64,000 bases of DNA from Faecimorpha stercoravium (GCA_018712555.1 DVGT01000073.1:38520-102519); one strand, 5' to 3'; counted from the stretch's first letter, positions 1 to 9,131 are shown. The notes: generated from the sequence alone by a model not told the origin. A program made the numbers and translations.

Positions 1-297
1 CGGCCCGGCCAATGCTGTCAGAGCCATTCCTTGCTTGGGATTTTTGTAGTATTGTGGATTGACCTTGACTGGCTTGGCCCATCCAAAACGAAACACCAGC
101 ATGCAGATCGTTCCCACAAGATCCAGATGATGCAATGGATTCAAGGATAATCGACCGTCCCGTTTAGGCGTAGGATCTCCCAGCCAGTACGATACCAACC
201 CATGCGCAAACTCATGGGCTGATATGGCAAGAAGTGTGGCCGGCGCCGTATAGATCAGGAGTTTGATCTGTTCCCAGATCAGTGGCCATTGATTCAT
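1..297 (-). CDS. Site-2 protease family (M50) metalloprotease, partial
   Basis: This is the N-terminal 99 residues of an intramembrane zinc metalloprotease; the rest lies beyond the window edge. A hydrophobic segment contains the HExxH zinc motif as HEFAHG (H28, E29, H32), followed by the GDPTPKRDGRLSLNP-type stretch usual for the RseP/SpoIVFB-like M50 family. The ATG at 297 is one base after the stop of the upstream carboxypeptidase gene, and its ribosome site (GAGGTGG) lies inside that gene, so translation is probably coupled. Family members cut membrane-embedded substrates; the target here is unknown. Small stand-alone M50 proteins are common in Clostridia. Confidence 0.85.
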   Translation of the reverse strand, partial: MNQWPLIWEQIKLLIYTAPATLLAISAHEFAHGLVSYWLGDPTPKRDGRLSLNPLHHLDLVGTICMLVFRFGWAKPVKVNPQYYKNPKQGMALTALAGP

Positions 298-298
298 A

Positions 299-1303
299 CT
301 AATCCACCTCGCCCAGGTATTCTTCCAAGGTGATTCCCTGGGTCATGATCTCCGTAGCGGCCTCCACTCCTACATACCGAAAATGCCAAGGCTCGTAGAT
401 AATCTGCGTGATATCTTCTTTTCCCTTAGGATAGCGGAGAATAAAGCCATACTTATAGCAATTCTCTTTGAGCCATTTTGCTTCGTCCGTCTCCTCGTAC
501 TCTTCGATCAACATCTGAAAATCCATGGCGCAAATATCCACGGTCAAGCCTGTGTTATGCTCACTGGCTCCCGGAATAGCCACAATCGTAGATGCCTCGA
601 TATACGCTTCCTCGTAAGTATACTCCGGATGTTCCGCCTGAATCTCCGCAATTTTATTATCAAACAAGGTCTGCTGAAAATCCACGCTGCGATATCCGGA
701 ACAAACCAGAAACTGACGGTCTGAATCCCGTTCGCCATCCTCCAGCATTTGCACTAAACTGTCATAAATTCGAGCATCCACTTCTTCGCTGAAAATCTGC
801 TTGGTCTCCATTTCCAGATTCTCTGCCAGCCGATGTGTCTTATTGACCAGGAGCAAGTTCCAATCCGTCGCATCCGGGTCCACTGTCACATACTCCATTC
901 CCAGAATCTCATCCACTTCTTTCTCTGGGGAGGACTCCTCTGCTCCGGAGGACTCCTCTGCTCCGGATGACTCCTCTGGCAGCGAAGATTCTGACTGCGA
1001 AGATTCCTCTGGAGATGATTCCTCCGGCACACTCTCTGCCAGGGCAGAACTCTCACCCCCGCCGACACTTTCTTCTACCGCCGAACTCGTCTCCTCTGCC
1101 AAAGAATTCGGCACAAAAGATTCTTCCAACTGCGCCGTCGATGACTCTTCTATCGCACTCTCCTGCGATGAATTCCTCGCTGGCAGATACCCTACCAAAT
1201 ACCAGACCAAAAAGGCCAATAGAAAAACAACCACAATCGTGAACCAGATTTGCCGACGGCGAATCTGCGCTTTTCTTTTACGCCGTGATGAAGAATCGGA
1301 CAT
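299..1303 (-). CDS. Membrane-anchored D-alanyl-D-alanine carboxypeptidase (VanY/M15B family)
   Basis: A 334-residue protein with a basic cytoplasmic N-terminus, one membrane segment (about 19-40), an extracellular Ser/Glu-rich low-complexity linker (about 44-128, many EESS units) and a C-terminal VanY domain. The domain shows SGYRS, the zinc-site pattern SEHNTGLTVDI and the C-terminal EPWHFRYVG motif. The family removes the terminal D-Ala of peptidoglycan stem peptides. The linker probably spans the wall region. The gene sits between the PIN-like gene and the M50 protease on the same strand. The ATG follows AAAGGGGAA. The domain call is firm; the physiological role (wall maturation or recycling) is inferred. 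Confidence 0.88.
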   Translation of the reverse strand: MSDSSSRRKRKAQIRRRQIWFTIVVVFLLAFLVWYLVGYLPARNSSQESAIEESSTAQLEESFVPNSLAEETSSAVEESVGGGESSALAESVPEESSPEESSQSESSLPEESSGAEESSGAEESSPEKEVDEILGMEYVTVDPDATDWNLLLVNKTHRLAENLEMETKQIFSEEVDARIYDSLVQMLEDGERDSDRQFLVCSGYRSVDFQQTLFDNKIAEIQAEHPEYTYEEAYIEASTIVAIPGASEHNTGLTVDICAMDFQMLIEEYEETDEAKWLKENCYKYGFILRYPKGKEDITQIIYEPWHFRYVGVEAATEIMTQGITLEEYLGEVD

Positions 1304-1376
1304 GTGTTATTCCCCTTTCTTTTTGTCAAGCGACACCTGAGCAGCCTGCCGAGCCTCGTCTTCTATACAAACTGCT

Positions 1377-2450
1377 TTATTCCGTCACATCCTCTTCGTG
1401 GCGATTCACTGCAGCTGCCGCTTTGAGCTTCTCATAATCTCCACGGACAGCTCGATACAAATCTCCACCCTTCTGAACACCCAATGCTCTGCGGAAGAAC
1501 TGATAAAACTCGTTCTTTGCCTTTGTAGAGAGAATCGCCTGCGCCACTACCTTATCATATTTTTTTTGTTCCTCACTCGTATGCCCTTCCACAATGCCAT
1601 GTACTCGTTCCAGGAAATCCTGAGGAACCTCTACCTGTTTGTATTCTCGTTTCTTCTCTGCCTTAGTCTGTCCCGAAACGTCCGATTCCTTGCGAGGTCT
1701 GCCCCGCCGCTTTGCTGCAGGTTTTCCCTCTGCCTGTTCCATCTTTTTCTCCGGATCAGCCACATCCTGCACCTCTGTTTTTTCTGCCGACTTTTCTGTC
1801 ATTACCTCTTCCTGTACAGGCGTCTTCTCCATCTTTGGCTTGGTCTTCTTGGCCGCTTTCGTCTCCGACCCTGTCGTCTTAGGTGCTTCTGAAGCCGATT
1901 CTTCCTTTTCTTCATGTTTTGTCCTGCGAGGGCGACGAATATTCCGCACCTTACTCCGAATTGTGCTCTTTTCTTCCTCTGTGGCTATTTCTTTAGGTTC
2001 TTCTACCACAAGTACAACCTCTGGCTCCTCCGGCAATACCGGCGCGGATTCCAGCGCCATTGTTCCCCACTTTCGTATCCCCTTCTGAATGGAACTGGAC
2101 AACAGCACATTCACATCCAGCTGATCGACTGCGTGATCCATAAAAAACTCCACCGGCGCCAGATAGCCATTATCCTGGCTGACGATGCAATACAGCCCTT
2201 TTCGTTCGCTGCCAATCAGAAAACCGAGCAGCGCGACAATCTGAAAATCCATGGCATTACGTCCACTCCGCTGTAGTCGCACGTATTCGATCTGGGCCCG
2301 GCTGTTGTTCATCGCCTGGATAATCGGAATACTCAATGAATTCGCGCTCTCACTGTAAAAGATAAAAACACGATCTTCCGGCGCCAAAAGCTCCACACCC
2401 ACCAACCCCTGGTTCTTTACATTTTCCAGGTCAATTAAAAATGTCTTCAT
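1377..2450 (-). CDS. PIN-like (NYN-type) domain protein with charged linker
   Basis: A 357-residue protein. Residues 1-125 look like a PIN-like nuclease fold: the start MKTFLIDLENVKNQG places acidic D7/E9 and N10, and SQDNGYLAPVEFF supplies a further acidic site. Residues 140-270 are a Lys/Glu/Pro-rich linker with an AT-hook-like RRGRPRK. Residues 275-345 form a small helical domain. Such proteins are thought to cut RNA, but no substrate is evident. The ATG is preceded by TTTGGAGGTAATGC. It probably heads an operon with the carboxypeptidase and M50 genes, which follow with short gaps. The function is an inference from fold resemblance only. Confidence 0.6.
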   Translation of the reverse strand: MKTFLIDLENVKNQGLVGVELLAPEDRVFIFYSESANSLSIPIIQAMNNSRAQIEYVRLQRSGRNAMDFQIVALLGFLIGSERKGLYCIVSQDNGYLAPVEFFMDHAVDQLDVNVLLSSSIQKGIRKWGTMALESAPVLPEEPEVVLVVEEPKEIATEEEKSTIRSKVRNIRRPRRTKHEEKEESASEAPKTTGSETKAAKKTKPKMEKTPVQEEVMTEKSAEKTEVQDVADPEKKMEQAEGKPAAKRRGRPRKESDVSGQTKAEKKREYKQVEVPQDFLERVHGIVEGHTSEEQKKYDKVVAQAILSTKAKNEFYQFFRRALGVQKGGDLYRAVRGDYEKLKAAAAVNRHEEDVTE

Positions 2451-2515
2451 GCATTACCTCCAAATAAACTTTTGTAAAATTCATTTTGACGCATTGATAA
2501 GTATATGCGCCGCAC

Positions 2516-2546
2516 ATAGACCTCATGCTTCCCGCATGAGGTCTAT
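2516..2546 (-). other. Perfect 13-bp inverted repeat over the stop codon of the oxidoreductase gene
   Basis: Arms ATAGACCTCATGC (2516-2528) and its exact complement (2534-2546) flank a 5-base loop. On the minus strand the last codons and stop of the oxidoreductase gene form one arm. No T-run follows, so this is either a 3'-end stabilising hairpin or an atypical terminator of the fucose operon. Confidence 0.6.
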
Positions 2547-3794
2547 CACTTGTCCACCATGAATTCTGGACTCTTCCGCCGCAAAGGCCATGTAATGACT
2601 TTCCATGGACTGATCGATTGAAGTCAATGCCTGCCCTTTACCGTTGCCTTCGATCAGATCCAAGAGATCTTCCACCAGGCGATTGTCGCCGCCGCCATGC
2701 CCGCTGAAATCCTGCGCCAACGTACGGATATCGATTGTCCTGGGCTTTTCTCCAAATCGCATCACCGTGACTGTATTCTGATTCATGTCTCCCTGGATTT
2801 CCCCCAGCGTCCCCATGATCTTGATCGAACGGCCTCCCTGATTAAAAGCACACATCGTAAAAGAAATGGTGGAGCCATCAGCCATCTCCATGTTGACCAC
2901 CTGATGATCGACCACATCATTATCACACCGATATACGCACCGGCCATAAGGGCCATTCTGCAAGGCTGCACGCACACGTTCCTCCGTAGGATGCGAGACC
3001 AGCACATTGGCTGGCCAGCCGGTATGTCCATGCTGAACCCCCGTCGCCTCATCGGTTATATAGATCTTCTCCGCATCATAGGGACATTCTCTGCGCACCG
3101 CCTCTGAACACGCAAGACACCGCTCCGCACTGCCGCAGGGTGCGTTTTCCGGGCGGAAATACGTCAGGCTTCCAAAAGAACTGATCCGCTTGCAGGGTTG
3201 TCCGGACAGCCAACGCAAAATATCCATATCGTGGCAGCTTTTCTGCAGAATCATCGGACTGCTTTCCTGACTGTTTCGCCAGTTCCCACGCACAAAACTA
3301 TGGGCCTGATGCCAATACCCTACGTTCTCGATGGCCTGGATCGCCACCACCTGTCCGATCTCTCCGGAACGGACGGTCCGGTACAAGAACTGATAAAACG
3401 GCGTATATCGCAGAACATGACAGACTACCACTTTCCGCCCCAGACGCTCTGCGGTTTCCTGAATCTGCCGGCACTCTTCCAAACTGGGCGATATGGGCTT
3501 CTCGAGCAGAAGATCATATCCCTTTTCCATCGCTTTCATGGCATGCCCATAATGCTGACGATCCTGCGTACAGATGAACATGACATCTGCCAGCTTCTCC
3601 CTCTGCAACATTGCTTCCGCCGATGGAAAACACAGGGCAGGATCCACCTGATACTCTTCCCGTACCTCTCTAACCTTCTCCTCGATAGGATCTGCCACCG
3701 CAACAGTTTTCATCCGGTCGGAAAAAATATGCTGGCACTTCGCATAAGTATCTTTTCCCCGGCTTCCTAATCCACTGATCGCAACTGTAATCAT
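2523..3794 (-). CDS. Gfo/Idh/MocA family oxidoreductase in fucose operon
   Basis: About 423 residues starting at MITVAISGLGSRG, a Rossmann nucleotide-binding start; the frame is open further upstream, but this ATG lies one base after the fucU stop and carries the family N-terminus. EKP (LLEKPISPS) gives the conserved lysine-proline motif. A Cys-rich insertion around the middle (CGSAERCLACSEAVRRECPY) is unusual and could bind a metal. The family oxidises or reduces sugars with NAD(P). As the third gene of the fucI-fucU operon it may act on fucose, fuconate or a related sugar, but the substrate cannot be read from the sequence. Confidence 0.8.
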   Translation of the reverse strand: MITVAISGLGSRGKDTYAKCQHIFSDRMKTVAVADPIEEKVREVREEYQVDPALCFPSAEAMLQREKLADVMFICTQDRQHYGHAMKAMEKGYDLLLEKPISPSLEECRQIQETAERLGRKVVVCHVLRYTPFYQFLYRTVRSGEIGQVVAIQAIENVGYWHQAHSFVRGNWRNSQESSPMILQKSCHDMDILRWLSGQPCKRISSFGSLTYFRPENAPCGSAERCLACSEAVRRECPYDAEKIYITDEATGVQHGHTGWPANVLVSHPTEERVRAALQNGPYGRCVYRCDNDVVDHQVVNMEMADGSTISFTMCAFNQGGRSIKIMGTLGEIQGDMNQNTVTVMRFGEKPRTIDIRTLAQDFSGHGGGDNRLVEDLLDLIEGNGKGQALTSIDQSMESHYMAFAAEESRIHGGQVIDLMREA

Positions 3795-3795
3795 G

Positions 3796-4233
3796 TTACT
3801 GTACGACTCCTTTTTGCAGCATAATATTGGCATACAGCGCCTGTTCTCCGGTGGCCACAATCGCATAGGCCGTCTTGGATTTCTCATAAAAAGCAAATCT
3901 CTCTAAGGTACCAATGGCAGCCTCTCCTCGCGCGTCCTCTCGTGAGACCAATTTCTTATATTCTTCCCATATGGGAGTCTCTACCGGGTCATTCGGCATG
4001 ACCTCCATGAGTTCCACGGGATGTTCCACATACGTATCTAATGGGAACAGTGTCAGAATCGCTTCCAAGAGTTCCGGGATCCCATGCCCATCACATCGGA
4101 TCACCTTCGCGTTTTTGCCCATCGTCTCCACCGGGAAATTACCATCTGCCAGGACAATGCGGTCACTGTGCCCCATTTCACAAAGAACCTTCAGAAGTTC
4201 CGGCGACAAAATCTTTGGAATTCCTTTTAACAT
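3796..4233 (-). CDS. fucU: L-fucose mutarotase (RbsD/FucU family)
   Basis: A 145-residue protein beginning MLKGIPKILSPELLKVLCEMGHSD, the signature start of FucU/RbsD, with HSDRIVLADGNFP and the C-terminal YANIMLQKG. It interconverts alpha and beta anomers of L-fucose (or a close sugar) in the cytoplasm. The frame extends upstream, but the ATG at 4233 has GAAAGGAAG in front and matches the family length. It lies between fucI and the oxidoreductase gene; its stop is one base before the next start, so the genes are likely translationally coupled. Confidence 0.92.
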   Translation of the reverse strand: MLKGIPKILSPELLKVLCEMGHSDRIVLADGNFPVETMGKNAKVIRCDGHGIPELLEAILTLFPLDTYVEHPVELMEVMPNDPVETPIWEEYKKLVSREDARGEAAIGTLERFAFYEKSKTAYAIVATGEQALYANIMLQKGVVQ

Positions 4234-4255
4234 GTTTTTCTTCCTTTCAGGACCA

Positions 4256-4280
4256 GGCGGCGAAGCTCGCCTTCGCCGCC
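4256..4280 (-). other. Intergenic hairpin between fucI and fucU
   Basis: GGCGGCGAAG (4256-4265) and CTTCGCCGCC (4271-4280) form a perfect 10-bp GC-rich stem with a 5-base loop. It sits between the fucI stop and the fucU ribosome site and has no T-run, so it is more likely an mRNA processing or stability hairpin than a terminator. Confidence 0.6.
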
Positions 4281-4295
4281 CTCCTAGATGATCAT

Positions 4296-6089
4296 TTACT
4301 TGTATAAGGGGCCATATGCCTGGCAGGCACGATAATCCTGACCTTCCAGATCCATACCGAACGCATTCCAGCACGCCGGCCGGAAAATCTTCTCTTCCGG
4401 CACATTATGCATAGCTACCGGGATTCTTAAAATAGAACACAGCGTAATCAGATCCGCACCGATATGTCCATATGTGATGGCTCCATGATTCGCTCCCCAG
4501 TGATTCATCACCTCATAGGCCGATACGAAGGGACCCTTGCCCGTCAGACGCGGGGCAAACCAGGTACAAGGCCAGGTATAATCCGTCCGCTTCCACAAAG
4601 CATCCGAAACCTCTTCCGGAAGTGCGACCGTATATCCTTCCGCGATTTGCATCACGGGGCCTAACCCCTTCACCAGATTCAGCCGCATCATCGTCACCGG
4701 CATCTCGCTGCGTGTTTCAAAACGGGAAGAATAACCGCCACCACGGAAATATCCCTGATCCGCCGCGTTCCAAGTCGTTGCCTTGAGGCACGCTTCCTGA
4801 TCCTTTTCTGTCATCTCCCAGAAAGGCTTCATGACAGCATTTCCATTCTCATCCTTTACCTCGCCGCAGGCATCCAGACACGCCGCGCCAGAATTGATCA
4901 GATGGATGAATCCTCCGGCTTCTTTGGCTTTTCCTTCCAGCGTATAGCCTGTCGCTTCCTTCACAGCCTCCGGGCTCCAGAAAGTCCGTACGTCGGCAAA
5001 AATCTGCGCACGATTCGTCAACAGCTTGCCAAACAGCATACTGACGCCGTTCAGCGTATCGTTTTCTGTCGCCAGGATATAGGGCTCTCTAGCTCCTTCC
5101 CAGTCGAATGTCGTGTTCAGCAAAGACTCCGCAAAGTCACAGTTCGGGTAGTAATCTGTCCACTGGCGCTGGCCCTGGAAACCGCCCGCGATCGCGTTAT
5201 GCCCTACCATCTCTTCCTCACGGCCTTCCGGCAGATCCTTCTGTCCGTTGAACAGATCCTTGATGATGCACATCATCTTCACTACGAATTCCCAGTCGGC
5301 GTCCTTTTCCTCTCGGCTCTTCTGCGCAGCCTCCGGATTCTTATCAAAGCCCTCCTGGCAGTATTTCTTTGTCCATGCCAGGGCCTTCTCATACTCCTTC
5401 TGGCTATAGATCCCCTGTTCCATCCGACGGATGATCTCTACCTCATCCACAGATTCTACCCGCATCCCCAGATATTCCTCGAAGAACTCCGGACTGATGA
5501 TGGAACCCGCGATTCCCATACAGATCGAGCCAATCTGCAGATAGGACTTTCCTCGCATGGTTGCTGCCGCCACCGCCGCGCGTCCAAACCGCAGCAGCTT
5601 CTCCCGCACATCCGCAGGAATCTCCGTGGCGTCCGCATTCTGCACATCCCGACCATAGATTCCGAATGCCGGCAGGCCCTTCTGCGCATGCCCGGCCAGC
5701 ACCGCCGCCAGATATACCGCGCCCGGACGTTCCGTTCCGTTAAAGCCCCATACACCCTTGATAGTCATAGGATCCATATCCATGGTTTCCGATCCATAAC
5801 ACCAGCAGGGTGTCACCGTCAGCGTGATATCCACGCCCTCCCGCTTGAACTGGTCTGCGCAGCGTGCCGCTTCGGCCACTCGTCCAATCGTCGTTTCGGA
5901 AATGACGACTTTCACCGGTTCTCCATTAGAATAGCGAAGCTCCTCCTGAAACAGCTTCGCCGCGGAGCGCGCCATATTCATCGTCTGCTCCTCCAAAGAC
6001 TCCCGTACCTTCAGCATGCCCCTGCGAGCATCGATCACAGGACGGATACCGATGACGGGATACTGCCCAATCAATCTGTTCTGTGCCAT
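4296..6089 (-). CDS. fucI: L-fucose isomerase
   Basis: A 597-residue protein starting MAQNRLIGQYPVIGIRPVID, typical of FucI (usual length about 590). It converts L-fucose to L-fuculose, the first step of fucose breakdown, using Mn2+. Visible family features include the GVWGFNGTERPGAVYL segment, the DFAESLLNTTFDWEGAREP region and the C-terminal NHGAITYGHIGADLITLCSILRIP stretch with its metal-site histidine. The frame is open for 37 codons upstream, but the ATG at 6089 has GGGGGT in front and matches the family. It is first in an operon with fucU and the oxidoreductase. Fuculokinase and aldolase are not in the window. Confidence 0.95.
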   Translation of the reverse strand: MAQNRLIGQYPVIGIRPVIDARRGMLKVRESLEEQTMNMARSAAKLFQEELRYSNGEPVKVVISETTIGRVAEAARCADQFKREGVDITLTVTPCWCYGSETMDMDPMTIKGVWGFNGTERPGAVYLAAVLAGHAQKGLPAFGIYGRDVQNADATEIPADVREKLLRFGRAAVAAATMRGKSYLQIGSICMGIAGSIISPEFFEEYLGMRVESVDEVEIIRRMEQGIYSQKEYEKALAWTKKYCQEGFDKNPEAAQKSREEKDADWEFVVKMMCIIKDLFNGQKDLPEGREEEMVGHNAIAGGFQGQRQWTDYYPNCDFAESLLNTTFDWEGAREPYILATENDTLNGVSMLFGKLLTNRAQIFADVRTFWSPEAVKEATGYTLEGKAKEAGGFIHLINSGAACLDACGEVKDENGNAVMKPFWEMTEKDQEACLKATTWNAADQGYFRGGGYSSRFETRSEMPVTMMRLNLVKGLGPVMQIAEGYTVALPEEVSDALWKRTDYTWPCTWFAPRLTGKGPFVSAYEVMNHWGANHGAITYGHIGADLITLCSILRIPVAMHNVPEEKIFRPACWNAFGMDLEGQDYRACQAYGPLYK

Positions 6090-6125
6090 TGTGTTACCCC
6101 CTTTTGCATTAAAATAGGTACCTTT

Positions 6126-6154
6126 ATTATAACGCATAAAAAGAACAAACACAA
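6126..6154 (-). promoter_or_regulatory. Sigma-A promoter of the fucose operon
   Basis: On the minus strand a consensus TATAAT (6126-6131) lies 17 bp from TTGTGT (6149-6154). The weak -35 box suggests that activation may be needed. Confidence 0.55.
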
Positions 6155-6182
6155 GCACAATCCGTTCCTTTTTAGTCACAGC

Positions 6183-6218
6183 AAAAAAAGGCAGCTGCAT
6201 CTATGAAACGCAACTGCC
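6183..6218 (-). terminator. Rho-independent terminator of the GT2 gene
   Basis: A 9-bp stem (GGCAGTTGC with GCAGCTGCC, one G-T pair) followed on the minus strand by seven T, just after the stop of the glycosyltransferase gene. Confidence 0.85.
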
Positions 6219-6239
6219 CCATTCTTCAATATGTTCTAA

Positions 6240-7505
6240 TCAGGCCGCTCGCTGAATCTGTTCCGCCGTTCGATTGATCGAATGGTGGATAGGAGACCAG
6301 CCCACCTTTGCGAAAATCGCATGAATGGAGATTGGAATATATGTAATCATAAACAACGGGAAGGTAAATAATGACAAAATCTTTTTTCCTGCCTTACAAT
6401 GAATATTGTTCCATTCCGTGATTAAAGTAATCAATCCCACAAGAAACATGAATCCATACATCTGTATACAAACTCCGGACAAGAACTTCAGCACATGATC
6501 CAACGCCTCCGGCACATTTCCCACAAAGACAGCGTAACTCACCTGGGCGATAGAACAAGTCAGTCCTAACATCATCAGAATTAACGCGGGAAAAATCGTC
6601 ATCAGCATATCATAACACGCGAAACTGTGACGGCGGAAGATTCCCTTCACCAGATCTTTTCCATATTTCCCCAGCACCTGATAGAATCCCTTTGCCCAAC
6701 GCAGGCGCTGAATCCAGGACTGTTTCAATGTAACCGGCTGCTCATCATAGAAAATCGCCTGTCCGCAGTAACCGATCTGCTCGCCCTGTACGGCACAGCT
6801 AGTACTGAATTCCACATCCTCTGTCAACGTATGATATTTCCAGCCGTTCATTTTATCAATGATATCGTGATGCACCAGAAAACCTGTGCCTGATACCGCG
6901 CAACTGGTATTCAGATTCATTCTCGCCTGATTCAAATACTTGGCCTCCCGCAGAAACCATAGCGAGTACCCGGCGCTGATCCAGTTTGATTCGTAATTTT
7001 TAGAATTTCGATAGGATGTAATCGCTCGATATCCCATGCTGAATGTATCATTCATCGCCCGAATGTAACCCTTATCCACAATATTATCCGCATCAAAAAT
7101 CACGAATGCATCATAATCGTCAAATACCTGATCCTTCTTCATCTGTTTAAACAGATAATCCAGCGCGTATCCCTTGCCAACCTGTACGCGATTAAACCGC
7201 TCGTAAACATGAGCTCCTTTATTTCTGCACAGCGAAGCAGTATTGTCTGTACAATTATCTGCCACCACAAAGATATCAAGCAACTCCTTGGGATAATCCT
7301 GCTGCTGCAGGCTATCAATCAGACCGCCGATTACCTTTTCTTCATTTCTTGCCGATATGACAAAAGCGTACCGATGCAGCGCTTTACTCTTCGGCACATG
7401 CCTTGGCTTAGTTGCCAAAACGTCCATAACATAAAAGATTTGGTATGCATAGCATAGCAAGAACAGTAGTCCGATACTATTCTCAATCAGATTCAACCAC
7501 TCCAT
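6240..7505 (-). CDS. Membrane-bound family 2 glycosyltransferase
   Basis: A 421-residue protein with an N-terminal membrane segment, a GT-A domain and three or four C-terminal membrane segments. Visible motifs are SARNEEKVIGGLIDSL, the DxD-like DADN (about 140), the acid LTEDVE and the processive-type QRLRW. This set is shared with BcsA, PgaC and hyaluronan synthases, which polymerise and export a glycan across the membrane. No partner genes (c-di-GMP domain, deacetylase, porin) are nearby, so the polymer is unknown. It stands alone with its own promoter and terminator. Confidence 0.85.
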   Translation of the reverse strand: MEWLNLIENSIGLLFLLCYAYQIFYVMDVLATKPRHVPKSKALHRYAFVISARNEEKVIGGLIDSLQQQDYPKELLDIFVVADNCTDNTASLCRNKGAHVYERFNRVQVGKGYALDYLFKQMKKDQVFDDYDAFVIFDADNIVDKGYIRAMNDTFSMGYRAITSYRNSKNYESNWISAGYSLWFLREAKYLNQARMNLNTSCAVSGTGFLVHHDIIDKMNGWKYHTLTEDVEFSTSCAVQGEQIGYCGQAIFYDEQPVTLKQSWIQRLRWAKGFYQVLGKYGKDLVKGIFRRHSFACYDMLMTIFPALILMMLGLTCSIAQVSYAVFVGNVPEALDHVLKFLSGVCIQMYGFMFLVGLITLITEWNNIHCKAGKKILSLFTFPLFMITYIPISIHAIFAKVGWSPIHHSINRTAEQIQRAA

Positions 7506-7594
7506 GTTCGGTCCCTTTCCCCCTGTCGGATTTACTCACCCTTTTTCTTTTTACAGACAGCCAATCCCGAAAACCGGCTTCGCTGTCAGCGCTC

Positions 7595-7623
7595 ATTATA
7601 GCATTCTCCCCTCCCATATACAA
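7595..7623 (-). promoter_or_regulatory. Sigma-A promoter of the GT2 gene
   Basis: Minus-strand TATAAT (7595-7600) with TTGTAT (7618-7623) 17 bp away. The roughly 85-base leader contains an imperfect CTGACAGC/GCTGTCTG stem of unknown role. Confidence 0.6.
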
Positions 7624-7717
7624 CCATCATTCTCCAGAAGATTTCTTAAGAATTGTTTAAGCTTCTCTTCGTTTTTCGTATTTTACACAAACCACACATT
7701 TATCCAATATCTTTTTC

Positions 7718-7746
7718 TTGACACTTCTTTTCCACCACACTATACT
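7718..7746 (+). promoter_or_regulatory. Sigma-A promoter of mgtE
   Basis: A perfect TTGACA (7718-7723), a 17-bp spacer and TATACT (7741-7746). The leader is only about 25 bases, so there is no room for an M-box riboswitch. Confidence 0.8.
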
Positions 7747-7775
7747 AAAGATATGTCAAATAGGAGGCGATACTC

Positions 7776-9131
7776 ATGAGGCCCTTGCAGGTATCTCTGG
7801 ACCAGGTAATCCAAAATCTATTAAATTCAAAAAAATATTCTTCTCTGCGGGACATGCTGATTATCATGAACCCTTCAGATATAGCCAGCCTGTTTCAAGA
7901 TCTGCCAGTTGACTCCCTTCCTCTTTTATTCCGTCTGCTCCCCAAAGAACTGGCTGCAGACACTTTCGTAGAAATGGATGAGGAGATGCAGGAACTGCTG
8001 ATTCAGGGTTTCAGCGACCGCGAATTAAAAGAGGTCATCAATGAACTCTATGTGGATGACGCCGTCGATCTGGTCGAAGAAATGCCCGCCTCCGTTGTAA
8101 AGCGAATTCTCCGCCAGGCCGCTCCTGAGATGCGCAAGATGATTAACGACATCCTGAAATATCCGGAGGACTCTGCCGGGAGTATGATGACCACCGAATA
8201 TGTGAGTCTGCATCCGCAGATGAACGTATCGCAAGCCCTTTCTCGTATTCGACAGACCGGCGTCGATAAGGAAACGATTTACAACTGCTATGTCATCACC
8301 CCGGATCGCAAGCTATGCGGTATTGTCAGCGCTCGTTCCCTGCTTCTTTCTTCCGAACAGGCTCTGATCGAGGACATCATGGAATCCCATGTCATCTCCG
8401 TCAATACGATGATGGATCAGGAAGAGGTTGCCCTGATGTTCAATAAATATAATTTTCTCGCATTGCCTGTGGTCGATCAGGAAAATCGTCTTGTCGGCAT
8501 CGTCACCGTCGATGATGCTATGGATGTCTTGCAGGAGGAGACCACGGAAGACATGGAAAAGATGGCGGCTATCGTCCCTTCAGAACGGCCTTATCTCAAG
8601 ACCGGTATCTTCGCCACCTTCCGTCAGCGTATTCCCTGGCTTCTCGTCCTTATGATCTCGGCAACGGCCAGCAGTATGATTATTACCGCTTTCGAAGATG
8701 CTCTCGCCGCTCAAGTTGCCTTGACCGCCTTTATCCCTATGCTGATGAATACCGGCGGTAACTCGGGCAGCCAGGCTTCCGTCACCATCATACGTGGGCT
8801 GTCCCTGAATGAGATTCAATACAAAGACTTCTTTAAGGTGTTGTGGAAAGAGATTCGCGTCGGTGTTCTCTGTGGTGTGACACTGGCTGCGGCGAACTAT
8901 GTTAAACTCTTGCTGCTGGATCGCGTGTCCTTCCTGATTGCTGCCGCGGTTTGTCTGACATTGGTATTGACTGTAATCCTCTCTAAAATCGTAGGCGCTC
9001 TGCTTCCCATGGGGGCTAAGAAAATCGGTCTGGATCCTGCTGTCATGGCCAGTCCCTTTATATCCACCATTGTGGATATCTTGTCGCTGCTCGTCTATTT
9101 TCAGATTGCAACACTGCTTCTGGGTCTATAA
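7776..9131 (+). CDS. mgtE: Magnesium transporter MgtE
   Basis: A 451-residue Mg2+ channel/transporter. Order: N-terminal superhelical domain (about 1-125, with ELYVDDAVDLVEEMP), two CBS domains (about 130-255, starting at EDSAGSMMTTEYVSL) and five membrane segments (about 285-450). The pore motif is visible as FIPMLMNTGGNSGSQAS. In the family the cytoplasmic domains sense Mg2+ and close the pore when it is plentiful. The ATG follows ATAGGAGG. The 3' end overlaps the convergent sigma factor gene by 6 bp. Confidence 0.95.
   Translation: MRPLQVSLDQVIQNLLNSKKYSSLRDMLIIMNPSDIASLFQDLPVDSLPLLFRLLPKELAADTFVEMDEEMQELLIQGFSDRELKEVINELYVDDAVDLVEEMPASVVKRILRQAAPEMRKMINDILKYPEDSAGSMMTTEYVSLHPQMNVSQALSRIRQTGVDKETIYNCYVITPDRKLCGIVSARSLLLSSEQALIEDIMESHVISVNTMMDQEEVALMFNKYNFLALPVVDQENRLVGIVTVDDAMDVLQEETTEDMEKMAAIVPSERPYLKTGIFATFRQRIPWLLVLMISATASSMIITAFEDALAAQVALTAFIPMLMNTGGNSGSQASVTIIRGLSLNEIQYKDFFKVLWKEIRVGVLCGVTLAAANYVKLLLLDRVSFLIAAAVCLTLVLTVILSKIVGALLPMGAKKIGLDPAVMASPFISTIVDILSLLVYFQIATLLLGL

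Noticed and set aside
4902..6206. 434-codon open frame antisense to fucI
   Set aside because: The minus strand encodes L-fucose isomerase with correct length, start and motifs; the plus frame is a shadow.
7747..7775. Magnesium riboswitch (M-box) before mgtE
   Set aside because: The leader after the consensus promoter is about 25 bases, too short for any M-box.
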